Below are positions 1-9,305 of a stretch of 13,935 nucleotides of DNA, piece by piece (position 1 is the first letter of the stretch; every line of letters starts with the position of its first letter). Source of the stretch: Trichomonas tenax (Eukaryota; Parabasalia; Trichomonadida; Trichomonadidae); contig JALKBU010001241.1 of the NCBI GenBank assembly GCA_023091735.1, positions 1 through 13,935 on the forward strand, written 5' to 3'. The translations under genes and the position numbers were made by a program. The notes beneath the pieces are model-generated. The model saw only the letters and a list, made by a program, of their open reading frames with translations, searched no databases and had not been told where the DNA came from.

Positions 1-1
1 A

Positions 2-21
2 ATTCATAATTAATTATGAAT
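2..21. repeat. 20-bp perfect palindrome at the left edge
   Basis: The bases attcataattaattatgaat read the same on both strands with no spacer. It lies at the extreme left edge, about 225 bases before the transposase fragment. It could be a chance AT-rich palindrome or part of the flank of the transposon remnant. No function is claimed. Confidence 0.5.
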
Positions 22-245
22 CATGAATTAGATAATGTTTTCATGTTACTTTCATTTTATATATTGATTTATATTATTTAGATTCTCAATTCGATCCTTA
101 TATTCTTTGTAAAATTCGTTTTTTACTAAATTTTTATTTTTATCTTGAAATTATTCGTTTATAATTCATATTTACCATACAAGAAGGAATAATTTCGACC
201 GAATTTCTCGGTTTTCTTAGGTTTGGAGTGCAACAAGAACTTGCA

Positions 246-1181
246 ATGAACTACGTATATGGTCTTCATTCTCAGCGTGGAGTTTCAACCTATAAATGTC
301 AGTACCCAAACTGTAGAGCTCGATTTAAAGTTAGGATTCAGGACGGTATATACAACATTTTTGATATACGTGAAGAGCATAGTCATACGCCAGGTTTAGA
401 TGAAGGCAATCACACTTTCTCATCTCCATTTTATCATTCTTATATGAAAGATTATTTCTCTAAAGAAAGACCCGCAGCTTTTGCTCATCAAGCGTGTTTC
501 ATAGAGCTATGTATCCCAACGCAACCACTTCCAATGATATACACGCAATCAGATGAAGCTCTGAAGAAAATATTTCTTCGTTCCGAGCCCAATTTTTCTC
601 AATTTAGAAGCTCTTCAAATACATTCATTTCACTACATGCATTCATTCATTCTATTCAACAAAACTCTCCAGATCATATCGCATTCTTCGACAATTCAAA
701 TGCAAAAATTCTGGTTGGATATGCTCCTTTCGAAGCAAAGTCTTTTGCACATGACAACATTAGGTCCTTTCATATCGATTCCACCCACCAAATGATTGAT
801 GGTCGAATCCCACTATATGCTCTCACAGCTAAAACTGCCCAATCCCATGTTTTTCCATTTTTCTTCTTTGTTTCAAAGCCGGAAAATCATGTGAATATTG
901 GACAGTGTTTATATAATTACTTGAAATGGGCAGACATTGATCCTGAAAGGATCTATTTTTGTGCAGACTGTGCAAAACAGATCTACACAGCAATAGAAAC
1001 ATGTTTCCCTCTTTCTAGCGTGATCTGGTGCGCAGTACATGTTCTCAGAGCCGTTCAAAGACAAAAAAGTCTCTTTGATAGCATGGAGAATTTCGAGTCC
1101 TTTCTCTTATTAATGGACCAGCTCACTCTGAGGAATAATGAAGTCCAAGAATCGGAGCAAGGTTACTCTGTCACTTTTTGA
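246..1181 (+). CDS. Mutator-like (MULE) transposase, truncated fragment
   Basis: This frame encodes the N-terminal two thirds of a MULE-type transposase, an enzyme that cuts and moves a DNA transposon. Numbering from the ATG at 246, a zinc-finger of the FLYWCH/WRKY-GCM1 kind is formed by C18, C23, H45 and H47 (C-x4-C-x21-H-x-H). The RNase H-like core follows, with a first Asp in HIDSTH (D178), a second Asp in CADCA (D241), and the C-x2-H motif in WCAVH (C262, H265). The frame then stops at residue 311. The third catalytic acid, normally well downstream of C-x2-H, and the usual C-terminal SWIM finger are missing, so it is probably inactive. The frame is also open upstream to about 165 without an ATG (GTG at 228 is unlikely in a eukaryote), so the 5' end may be eroded too. 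No initiator box precedes it. I saw no terminal repeats around it. Confidence 0.78.
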   Translation: MNYVYGLHSQRGVSTYKCQYPNCRARFKVRIQDGIYNIFDIREEHSHTPGLDEGNHTFSSPFYHSYMKDYFSKERPAAFAHQACFIELCIPTQPLPMIYTQSDEALKKIFLRSEPNFSQFRSSSNTFISLHAFIHSIQQNSPDHIAFFDNSNAKILVGYAPFEAKSFAHDNIRSFHIDSTHQMIDGRIPLYALTAKTAQSHVFPFFFFVSKPENHVNIGQCLYNYLKWADIDPERIYFCADCAKQIYTAIETCFPLSSVIWCAVHVLRAVQRQKSLFDSMENFESFLLLMDQLTLRNNEVQESEQGYSVTF

Positions 1182-2500
1182 TGTTCACTTTTGTCATAAA
1201 CTCATTTGAATTTTGAAGTATAATCAATTAATTTGTCCTCACATCAGTATGTTATCATAGATAAGGCAGCGTTCTTCATGATCTTTATAACTGCGAACAC
1301 GTAAGTCATATCATCATTTGTTGTGATTTATGATATTAAGAAATATCATTGACAAAGATTGATGTATTTGAGTTTATGTTGCAGTGTTTGTGCTTGGCAA
1401 CCATAATTTAATGTTGTTAAACATGAGAGCAAAAAGAATAAATTTACAGATATTTTTATTAGGTCATAAGCATGTATATGCCTTAGGAGTACTCTGTGAT
1501 GAAGGCTTTTTGTTATCCGATTGCGTTGTATTGAAGTAATGAAGACTATTTACATTTACTAAAGTCGTTTCTAAAAGAAATCCATTGACATAAGTCTTCC
1601 TTGTGGTATATTTGGTTATTTCAGACTTTGTTGCATTAGTTGGCACTGTCATCAAAGTGCAACTTTATAGCTTAGCTCAGTTGAACAGTCACATTTCGTG
1701 GAGTGACGCGTTTTAATCAAATTTAAGCATGGAAATATATGTGAGAAGGACTTCTATCATTTTCCGATATCTTTTGCTTCATAATTCATGGAAAGCATGA
1801 TTGCCGTTGCACCATTTTCTTTCAATTATTTCAACTATAATAGGCTTCACAAAAGCAAATACAGTAATGCGAACATCTCCATTTGATCAGGCATGCTTTT
1901 TATTTAGCAATCATTTAAGGTGGATTGGAAAATAATTGTTACTTATCATTCCAACTTGATATTGACTTAATTGCCAGGCCAAATGTCTTTCTGAAAATTA
2001 TAGCCATACTTCAATATAATCAGTTAATCTGAGTTTTGCTTTCTTATGTCCAAATTTGCAAATCAATACAAAACATAGAATTCGGTCTATTATATTAAAA
2101 CACAAGTATCTATATACGAGCAGGAATCTGCTTTTGCTATTATAACTGAATCAATATCAAATTCATTGGAATGATTAATGACATTTTACATGGCAAAAAT
2201 ATATATTTTGTCACGTAATCATACAAATACAAACATCAAAAATGTCAAATCATCAATTTGAAAGCGAATCAGCTAATTTTCATCACTCGCGCCCATGCTT
2301 CTATACAGCAAATGACACATAAAACCGTTTGCAATAACTTTCGTTGTCTAACTCCGAATCAAAATTTATCGAACTCGCGGTTTCTTCAGAGCCCACTGTC
2401 ACTGAATTCAAAGAAAGCAAAGCAAAGGCTGTCTATATCTCACATCTGATGACGAAATAAGGATTTTTAGAAACGTGACAGCACCTAAAATCTCCAACCG
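1182..2500. other. AT-rich intergenic region, no gene recognised
   Basis: This is about 1.3 kb between the transposase fragment and the membrane-protein gene. Only frames of about 60 codons exist (for example 1464-1655 on the minus strand and a TTG-started frame at 2258-2449), and none shows a known motif. The last 250 bases have more balanced composition than the rest and probably hold the promoter region of the gene at 2523. No continuation of the transposase could be recognised in any frame. Confidence 0.5.
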
Positions 2501-2506
2501 TCACTT
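2501..2506 (+). promoter_or_regulatory. Initiator (Inr) element of the membrane-protein gene
   Basis: TCACTT matches the trichomonad initiator consensus TCA(+1)Y(T/A). With A+1 at 2503 the 5' leader would be 20 nt before the ATG at 2523, within the short leaders typical of the group. It supports ATG 2523 over the GTG at 2475. Transcription start was not measured. Confidence 0.55.
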
Positions 2507-2522
2507 TTTACCATATATTGAA

Positions 2523-5500
2523 ATGTTCTTTCTTTCATTATTATGTGAACGTAATGTCACACAGTACTGCTACAGAGTGAACAAAGAGTCACTTCCTCAG
2601 TGCCAACCGACCGATAAAGTCGTTGCCTCGATAGATGAATTCTATAACACAATTAAAGACAAGGATGTCGTTAATCTTCGCATTATCAACGATGCTGATA
2701 CGGTTGTTGATATTTCATCCGCAAAGCTGAAGAATGCCGAGATCGATTTCTCCGGTGTCGAAGCCACAAAAATTAATTTCAAATTAGTTAACCAATCTGA
2801 ATGCAATTTGGACGCCATCGGTTTCAAGAACATCAGCGTCAAAATGGACTGTCAGGAGTACATCACTTTCAGGCACATCTTCCTTGTAGGAACCGAATTT
2901 GAATTCACAAAGGAAAATGTTGTGCTGAGAGCCCACAAGATTCACTCAGATCTTCGCTCAGTGTCCTTCTTCTCTGTCGCTAATACCACAGAATTCCACT
3001 TAACAAGCGCAGAAGGACTTCCTCAATCAAACACAAAGATCATCGTCAGTACAATCCTTGAAGTTGAGGCACAGCACAAAGACTCTATTGTCACAATCGG
3101 CATCAATGACCTCGAAATGAAATTCAACGACACAGTTATTTACTTCGAGATGAAAAGTTACACACAAATCACAATTAACCACAACTCAGCCGGCGTTCGC
3201 ATGATCGTCGCTGTCCACAACGTCGCGTACAACAAGACAACAGATTCTGTGTTCACATTACGTATTTCAAATGGTGCTTTAGTTGATCTCACATATGACG
3301 ACTTCTACGATGTCTCAGCGCCATCCGTTCGCACATATCTCGACTCAAACGCTGTGCTTTCGATCGCAAACCAAAACTCGCAAGCTTCTATCTTCGTCAA
3401 CGGTCCAGCGACACTCGATCTCAAGAATAGACTCAATGAGTGCGGATTCAGCGATGTTACAATCCAGGAGAATGGTACATTGACTTTAAAGAACTCACAG
3501 TTGATCACAAAGATCTCTTTGTTCAATTATCTCGCAATTCACAGCAATGGTGTCATCATGGCTGAGAGTCCAGTTACCATCAGAGTTCCAACGGTCGCTT
3601 TGGACAAGAACACGAAGCAGGACAAGCTCATGAACAACATCAAGCTTGCTAACGTCAAGGAGCTCAGGACATCTGATTCTGAGGCTTATGTTCCATCAAT
3701 CAACTTCGCAAAGGACTCAAAGTTCATCTATCAGTATGATATGACAACAGCAAAGTTTATTTCTTTCGGAGAGATGAACTTCAACAGCACAGCTTCGATG
3801 CTATACACAGACGGCATTGCTCCAAGTGATAATGATGCACAACACCTCGTTGATGCTCCGCAGTACGCATTTTGCACAAAGAACCAATATTCATGCAACG
3901 ATTGGAGAATTCAGGCAGAGTCTGCTTCATCAATCACAGGTTTAACACCAGATACATCAATCCTTAGACCAGTCTGCAAGCAGGTCGATACAATGACATG
4001 CGCTGGCTTCCAGTACATTGATACACCATCACACGTTTATCCGAAGCTCTGCTATGCCACTCAAAGCTACATGTGCTCTGGATCCTCTATCTGGGTCAAC
4101 CAATCATCAACAGTGAAGATTGCTCAAATGGTTTCACAGAACGCAAGAGGAATCGATGCCATTGTTAACGATGATATGGATGAAAAGACATACTTCGATT
4201 TCACTGGCCTCAAAGCAAAGATGCCAATCCACATCAAAGGTATTGAGAAGAGCATCAAGGTCGCAATAAGAATCGATCCTTCAGAACGCCAGATCACAGA
4301 GCTTAAGATGGAGAACGGTGTCTTCGACTTCGTTTCTAATTACAACATCAGATTGGATTATGTCGAATTCGGACAGTCATCATCAATTGCTGCTCACGCA
4401 AAGGACAACGTCAAGTTCTCCAACGATACAGTTGTTGCTATTTCTATTGAAGTTCTTGATGAATTCGATGTCAAGTCTCTTCCAAATGCCGTCATTCCAG
4501 TCTACAGCGACGTCAAGATTTTGTACACACCAACAGGATGGACATTCAAGCTTGACTTCGACTACAATGTCACATCCAAGGACAACTTCCCACCATTGTG
4601 GATCGACAAGACAGGATCTGTTACATTGATTCCATCTGCCATCGATGCAATTTATCCACTCAAGCTTATGGCTGCTAAGGGTGTTGAAACATACTCTGTA
4701 ATCATCGAAGAAGGCTTCAAGTCAGGCCAGACAGCCATTGAGTTGCTGGATAATGCAAAGGCACTCATCTACACAAAGTCTACTGTTCTTCCGTTCAAGT
4801 TCCACGGTGAACAGAACAACTTTGAGATCGTTGAGGGTCCAAAGGAGGCTCAGTACTTCCTTGGCGACTTCAATCTCAAGGATACAAAGCTTGTTGCTCA
4901 GCTCGATGACTCTAAGTCACTCGTTAAGGTTGGAAAGATCCAAGCTGAAGGCAAAGTCACAGTTAAGGGCCCAATCTATGTCACATCATTCGAAATCACC
5001 GCTCCACACTCTTCAATCGTTCTTGATGGCACACACATTCAGAGCAACGATCTTTCTCTTCCAATTGGCACAACAATCTTTGCTGAGAACGCTTTGTTGC
5101 CATCAGAGCTCCATCTCATGGTCCAGCCAGGCTATCTCACATCTCTTGCAATCCAGGATGAAGCAACGCCGCTTCCAAAGGAGCTCGACATCGACTGGAC
5201 AGTTGAATCTGTTGACGACAGCGGAATGAAGGTTGTTTCCCAGGTTTTGTCTGCCCACAGTGATAAGGACACACTCACAAAGATCGCTAAACTGAAGAAG
5301 AGTTCTATGAAGGTTGGCAGCCAGACAGTTACTGCATCATTGAAGATCGAATACAGCTCTGTTTCCATTGAGTTTTCTTCAAAACCAAACAAGAATAAGA
5401 TTTTGATCATCATCTGCGTCACCGGCGCTGTTGTTGCTTTTGTTGCTTTACTCATTGGCATCATTGCTTACTTCGCATGCTGCCGCAAGCACATGATTAG

Positions 5501-5555
5501 AGACATGAAGCTTCTCTCTGCAGAAACACTTTTGCTTAACAACTCTGGAGTTTAA
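2523..5555 (+). CDS. Large predicted type I surface membrane glycoprotein
   Basis: I do not recognise a named family. The protein has about 1010 residues from the ATG at 2523. It begins with a short hydrophobic stretch (MFFLSLLC) that could be a minimal signal peptide. It ends with a strong membrane helix at about residues 960-985, followed by a 25-residue tail starting CCRK and containing DMKLL, a DxxLL-type sorting motif. The long ectodomain alternates polar and hydrophobic residues with many Val/Ile/Thr/Ser strands, suggesting a beta-rich or beta-helix fold. It has numerous N-glycosylation sequons (NVT, NTT, NDT, NKT, NGT, NST, NQS). Six cysteines cluster at about residues 449-520 in three pairs spaced C-x6-C or C-x7-C. 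Third codon positions favour C/G (AAG, ATC, GAC) much more than the flanking genes, which suggests high expression. The stop overlaps a TAAA, the trichomonad polyadenylation motif. A role in adhesion or host contact is an inference only. Confidence 0.85.
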   Translation: MFFLSLLCERNVTQYCYRVNKESLPQCQPTDKVVASIDEFYNTIKDKDVVNLRIINDADTVVDISSAKLKNAEIDFSGVEATKINFKLVNQSECNLDAIGFKNISVKMDCQEYITFRHIFLVGTEFEFTKENVVLRAHKIHSDLRSVSFFSVANTTEFHLTSAEGLPQSNTKIIVSTILEVEAQHKDSIVTIGINDLEMKFNDTVIYFEMKSYTQITINHNSAGVRMIVAVHNVAYNKTTDSVFTLRISNGALVDLTYDDFYDVSAPSVRTYLDSNAVLSIANQNSQASIFVNGPATLDLKNRLNECGFSDVTIQENGTLTLKNSQLITKISLFNYLAIHSNGVIMAESPVTIRVPTVALDKNTKQDKLMNNIKLANVKELRTSDSEAYVPSINFAKDSKFIYQYDMTTAKFISFGEMNFNSTASMLYTDGIAPSDNDAQHLVDAPQYAFCTKNQYSCNDWRIQAESASSITGLTPDTSILRPVCKQVDTMTCAGFQYIDTPSHVYPKLCYATQSYMCSGSSIWVNQSSTVKIAQMVSQNARGIDAIVNDDMDEKTYFDFTGLKAKMPIHIKGIEKSIKVAIRIDPSERQITELKMENGVFDFVSNYNIRLDYVEFGQSSSIAAHAKDNVKFSNDTVVAISIEVLDEFDVKSLPNAVIPVYSDVKILYTPTGWTFKLDFDYNVTSKDNFPPLWIDKTGSVTLIPSAIDAIYPLKLMAAKGVETYSVIIEEGFKSGQTAIELLDNAKALIYTKSTVLPFKFHGEQNNFEIVEGPKEAQYFLGDFNLKDTKLVAQLDDSKSLVKVGKIQAEGKVTVKGPIYVTSFEITAPHSSIVLDGTHIQSNDLSLPIGTTIFAENALLPSELHLMVQPGYLTSLAIQDEATPLPKELDIDWTVESVDDSGMKVVSQVLSAHSDKDTLTKIAKLKKSSMKVGSQTVTASLKIEYSSVSIEFSSKPNKNKILIIICVTGAVVAFVALLIGIIAYFACCRKHMIRDMKLLSAETLLLNNSGV

Positions 5556-5556
5556 A
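5553..5556 (+). promoter_or_regulatory. TAAA polyadenylation motif overlapping the stop codon
   Basis: The stop TAA is followed by A, giving TAAA. In Trichomonas the motif UAAA, often overlapping the stop codon, serves as a polyadenylation signal. Only 54 bases separate this stop from that of the convergent BspA-like gene. The motif is too short to be sure in AT-rich DNA. Confidence 0.3.
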
Positions 5557-5609
5557 TTATTTATTTTTCGATAATATTTCCGGGTAAAAACGAAACTATA
5601 TAAATCATT

Positions 5610-6533
5610 TCATATGTATATAAATACAAATATTGCAAGTTTGAGATTTGGTAATGAGTTATAACGGTAATAAATCGTGTTGCAAACAACTTTCGCATAA
5701 CATGTTTTGCTCATTGTGACATTAATATTAGAAAACGTTTTAAATCTATATCCCATACAAACTGTGACATTGTTAACATTCGTATCAAATATTGATGTTT
5801 TGGAATAAATAGATCCCATATAAATCAAACTTGATGTTGTGTTAATATAATGAAACGCTGCAGGAGCAATTTTTGGTTCACCAACTATCACAATATCTAT
5901 TTTATTGCTTCCTTCAATCACCCAATTTTGAATTTCATTGACAGATATTGGAAAAATAATTCGAGAAACATTTGGTGTTCTGATTGATCGATATTGAATA
6001 ACTTGGCACGTTTCGGCAATTTCGAAATAATTAACTGTTGGAGCTTGAATTAAAATTGTTTTGTCTTTGTTATATAAAGATCCAAATTCATCATTGCAAT
6101 AATTTGGATTATCTGGATCAACAGTAAATCCTTTCAATTTAGCTAAATTACAAAATGCCGCGACTCCTATTTTAACTAATGATTTAGGTATGTGAAAATG
6201 ATCGTAATAATTCGATGCCAATCCATATTTCTCAATTCGTTCTAAATTCGGAGGGATTCCACCGAATGTAGTGAAATACATCATATCTAAGCCACCATAT
6301 TCAATATATTTAATGGTGTCTGGAATAGTCAAATTTTGTGTTTTACAATCCATAAGCGAACTATCTCCAATCCCAACAACAGTGTATTCCTTCCCATTAT
6401 TAGATACTGTAGAAGGAATTATAAGATTCGATGGACATGATGAATAAGCACGCCCATTTGTTAATGTACCAGTGCATACTTCAGTGTCAGATACTGTTGT
6501 ATATGTTATAGACTCATAAACGAATTGTGTGAT
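5610..6533 (-). CDS. BspA-like leucine-rich-repeat (LRR_5) protein, 5' end missing or broken
   Basis: The protein is of the BspA/LRR_5 type, an expanded trichomonad family of surface or secreted repeat proteins. Typical repeat text includes NLTIPDTIKYIEYGG, HIPKSLVKIGVAAFCN and FTVDPDNPNYCNDE (the last a classic BspA inter-repeat loop). The first in-frame ATG is at 6353, but the frame stays open to a TGA at 6534-6536. The upstream part is clearly family-like: it contains TYTTVSDTEVCTGTLTNGR and NLIIPSTVSNNGKEYTVVG, so the coding region truly begins before 6353. No ATG or signal peptide joins it in frame, and I see no trichomonad 3' splice motif (ACTAACACACAG) near 6534. The gene is therefore 5'-truncated, frameshifted, or needs an unseen first exon. 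The end (about the last 40 residues) is less repeat-like, and no clear membrane anchor is present, though the last residues are hydrophobic. It is convergent with the large membrane-protein gene. Confidence 0.75.
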   Translation of the reverse strand: MTQFVYESITYTTVSDTEVCTGTLTNGRAYSSCPSNLIIPSTVSNNGKEYTVVGIGDSSLMDCKTQNLTIPDTIKYIEYGGLDMMYFTTFGGIPPNLERIEKYGLASNYYDHFHIPKSLVKIGVAAFCNLAKLKGFTVDPDNPNYCNDEFGSLYNKDKTILIQAPTVNYFEIAETCQVIQYRSIRTPNVSRIIFPISVNEIQNWVIEGSNKIDIVIVGEPKIAPAAFHYINTTSSLIYMGSIYSKTSIFDTNVNNVTVCMGYRFKTFSNINVTMSKTCYAKVVCNTIYYRYNSLPNLKLAIFVFIYI

Positions 6534-6861
6534 TCAAAAATATGAATGTTAATCTTAAATTTATATTCTAAAAATGACACATTTTTAAGGTTAATACAGA
6601 CTTTTTTGCATATATCAATATACCCTAAATTACAGATATATTTCTACTTCTATATCTTTGGAATTCTATTCAACACTGACTTTTGCTGATATTTCGATTT
6701 TATATTGAAGAAAATTGATTTTCGAAATATTTGTTCATATTTTTAGATATCTCTAAAATAACAGCTGACTTTAATGGTGAATCATAGAAAGTGAATTTTG
6801 GTGCTTCGTTATGTATTATACAAAATAAAGAACATCAAAATGAAAATAAACAAAATATGAA
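6534..6861. other. AT-rich spacer between BspA-like and eIF4E-like genes
   Basis: About 330 bases of AT-rich sequence lie upstream of the BspA-like frame and downstream of the eIF4E-like gene. I looked here for a missing start or signal peptide of the BspA gene. The one nearby ATG on the minus strand reads only four codons before a stop. Nothing else was recognised. Confidence 0.45.
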
Positions 6862-7581
6862 TTAAACATCTTTGGAATCACGATCTGGCTTTGGCTGTTT
6901 CTGAGACAATTTTTCAACAGGCCCAGTCGCTTCTATCGTGTACTGAATGTACATATTCGAATCAAATCCATTCGCAACAGGATCAAATGGATTATAATCA
7001 ATTTTATATTTAAACGGCAATTCTAGTATTTTCTGTAACGACTGAGCGATGCTCAATCGAATTGATGCATCAGAAGCATGCTGATGCCAAACATACATTA
7101 AATCAAATTTTTGACGTGTTGATACAGCGACTCCAACTAAGTCTGTTGGGAACTGTTCACCAATTAGATTGAGAAGCATCCGCTCCCATGAAGATTTTGT
7201 CTGATTTTTCGGAAGTCGAGTTAAAAATGAGCCTCCCATTCGATTTTCTTCATCTTCCCACATAGGTCTCACATCGCCTCTAAACAATTGGAGCGTAATT
7301 GTGCTCGGAAGATTGTTTGGTCTTTGCATATGCGAATAAATCTGCCAAAACTGATCAACGGTCGAGAATTTTCCGATCTTGTGAATGCACTGTTCATAAG
7401 GAACATCTCCTTGCTCGGACTTTTGAAAATAATAAAAAGTCCAATGAGTGTTGAGGGGGAGCTCCATTTTTATTTTTTTAGCACTTTTTAGTTTATTTTT
7501 GTCAGATTTTTTTATATCAATATCTTTGATTTTTAGATTTTTAATCATAATGCTATTATCTATAGCTGCAGATAACTTCAT
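6862..7581 (-). CDS. EIF4E: eIF4E-family mRNA cap-binding protein, 4EHP/class II-like
   Basis: This protein binds the mRNA 5' cap in the cytoplasm and either recruits (eIF4E) or blocks (4EHP) translation. The fold is visible from HWTFYYF (residue 46) through the end. Cap-stacking positions are Y62 in VPYEQ, where canonical eIF4E has Trp56 and 4EHP has Tyr, and W108-E109 in PMWEDE. W165 in YVWH corresponds to the methyl-contacting Trp166. The dorsal binding region contains W79 and the run VDQFWQIYSHMQRP, close to the 4EHP version. GGSF and LIGEQF are further family blocks. The length (239 residues) is normal. The first about 38 residues are Lys/Ile-rich and unlike the family, so translation might start at M39 (ATG at 7467, MELPLNTHW); neither ATG has a clear initiator box. 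Family membership is confident. Class II assignment rests on Y62 and the YEQ...YSHM region and should be treated as likely. Confidence 0.9.
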   Translation of the reverse strand: MKLSAAIDNSIMIKNLKIKDIDIKKSDKNKLKSAKKIKMELPLNTHWTFYYFQKSEQGDVPYEQCIHKIGKFSTVDQFWQIYSHMQRPNNLPSTITLQLFRGDVRPMWEDEENRMGGSFLTRLPKNQTKSSWERMLLNLIGEQFPTDLVGVAVSTRQKFDLMYVWHQHASDASIRLSIAQSLQKILELPFKYKIDYNPFDPVANGFDSNMYIQYTIEATGPVEKLSQKQPKPDRDSKDV

Positions 7582-9305
7582 ATCTATAATTATTTCAAAT
7601 AAATACCAAATTTTTTGATCAAATCTCGAAAATGTTCAAACTAATTTTTCGAAATCGTTTGGTAATTTTTAAAAAATACGATTTCTTGACATAAGTATAC
7701 AATTCCATATTGAAAAAAAGCTTAAAAACGTGGTTGTTAAAATAAAGTTTTCCAACATGTCTAATAATTTATTTCAAAATCCAAAACTAGTAAAAATATA
7801 TTTAAATACATGCATAGATGGCCATACATTCAAAGAAATAGTTCATTAAAAATCATTTTGAAAATTTGCCTTCTAATGATGAACATAAGTTTCGAATTGA
7901 CTTGAAGCGGATAATGGCAGATATAATTTGTTAAGAAAAAGTTTCAACAATTGCCCAAAAAAATTGTCATTATGTCATTGATATGTGATGTAAACATATC
8001 AATGTTTGTTTGGTAATATGTCAAAAGACAGTGATTTGTAAAACAAAATTTCCTTCTCTTTAATTTGTCAGGCAGATTTCACTTTTTGACACAAGTTACC
8101 TGATGGAGATTTTTTATTTTATTTTGTCGGATCCAAAAAAAATTGAAATCTTTTTATATTGCACTTACCAAACTGTATTAAATGTGTCAAATTTTGCTGG
8201 GGATATCTTTAAAAAAATTTGCAGTTGCGTTTTCAGGTTATTTCCCGTTCATAACATATTTTAAGATTAACTCAAACCATGTTTCGCTCTTTATCCACAT
8301 TAGCTATACATTAGAGTGTATCTTGAAAATACATTTCATTGATGAAAAGTCATAAATTTAATCTTCGAATTGATCAAATTATCACATGCGACAATGTGAA
8401 TATGAAAGAATAATCCAAAGATTGATGTTTTAGATATGATTCATCAAATGAAATTTCGATTTCAGGGGTTTTCATGAATTTTAAAATTTGATTATCAAAT
8501 GCGAATTGATATATTCTGATTGATTGTACATTCATTAATTTGATAACTGATTATATGGCTTTGATACGAATGATAGAAAAACATTTTTAACTTTTTTTTA
8601 TGATTTGATTTCTATTATTTCAATATATATATATCACAGCATTGTGATCAGTGATATTTATTAATCAACATATTCTAAATACAAATGATAGATGTTGGTA
8701 TTATCTCAAAAATTAGTTTTTGTTGGAGATTTTCTTTACAAGTCATTGATATCGATGTGAAGCAAATATTGATGATGAATTGGATACTGTCTTGATATCT
8801 GTTACTGGAAAATAACGTTGCGACGATTACTTCCTCCTTTATTGAATACAATGGTCGGACACTGCTCACAAACTATCATTAAACCCAATTTTCACGCTTT
8901 CACTGAGAAATATTACAAAATGTGGCTGTTTCGAAAAATTTGTTGAAAAATAAAACTGTTCGATAATTTATTTTTTACACAAGATGTGCGTTATTTCCGA
9001 CGAATGTTATTAAAACACAATGTGACCTTCTCAAAACAAGCAATATTTTGTGTTTCAAATTTTATGCGGGGCATATTTCAGGGTAATGCTAATGAAATTT
9101 GAATGCCTTTCGGTAGTCTTCGTGGAATTTGGAGCAATGTTAGGAACCTTTACTAATGAATTTGGTGATTTATCAACATTGAATAAAATTGTAACATGGA
9201 TGTGGTTAATAATAAAACAATGTTGTTAATAGCTTTTATTTGAATGTTAAAAATGAAAATAATTTTTGATTGCATAACTATCTATCATGAATTTGAGCTG
9301 AGATC
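7582..9305. other. 1.7-kb AT-rich intergenic region
   Basis: No convincing coding frame lies here. The one longer frame (8675-8869, minus) has no recognisable motif. The stretch is AT-rich with scattered short inverted repeats, the clearest at 7976-8004. It lies downstream of the Myb gene and upstream of the eIF4E-like gene, both on the minus strand, so the eIF4E-like promoter should lie near 7582-7700. Confidence 0.5.
7976..8004. repeat. 11-bp perfect inverted repeat with 7-nt spacer
   Basis: The arm cattgatatgt at 7976-7986 is repeated as acatatcaatg at 7994-8004 around the spacer gatgtaa. It could form a hairpin or be a symmetric protein-binding site. It lies about 400 bases upstream of the eIF4E-like gene. 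Function is unknown. Confidence 0.5.

Noticed and set aside
1464..1655. 63-codon minus-strand frame
   Set aside because: Too short, with no motif and no initiator; its composition matches the surrounding spacer.
2258..2449. 63-codon plus-strand frame upstream of the membrane-protein gene
   Set aside because: It starts with TTG and is probably the balanced-composition promoter region of the next gene.
4738..5229. 163-codon frame inside the membrane-protein gene
   Set aside because: Ser/Leu/Gln-rich shadow produced by the biased codons of the real frame.
6534..6620. Possible intron supplying a signal-peptide exon to the BspA-like gene
   Set aside because: No GTATGT-type donor with an ACTAACACACAG-type acceptor is visible, and the nearby ATG reads only four codons.
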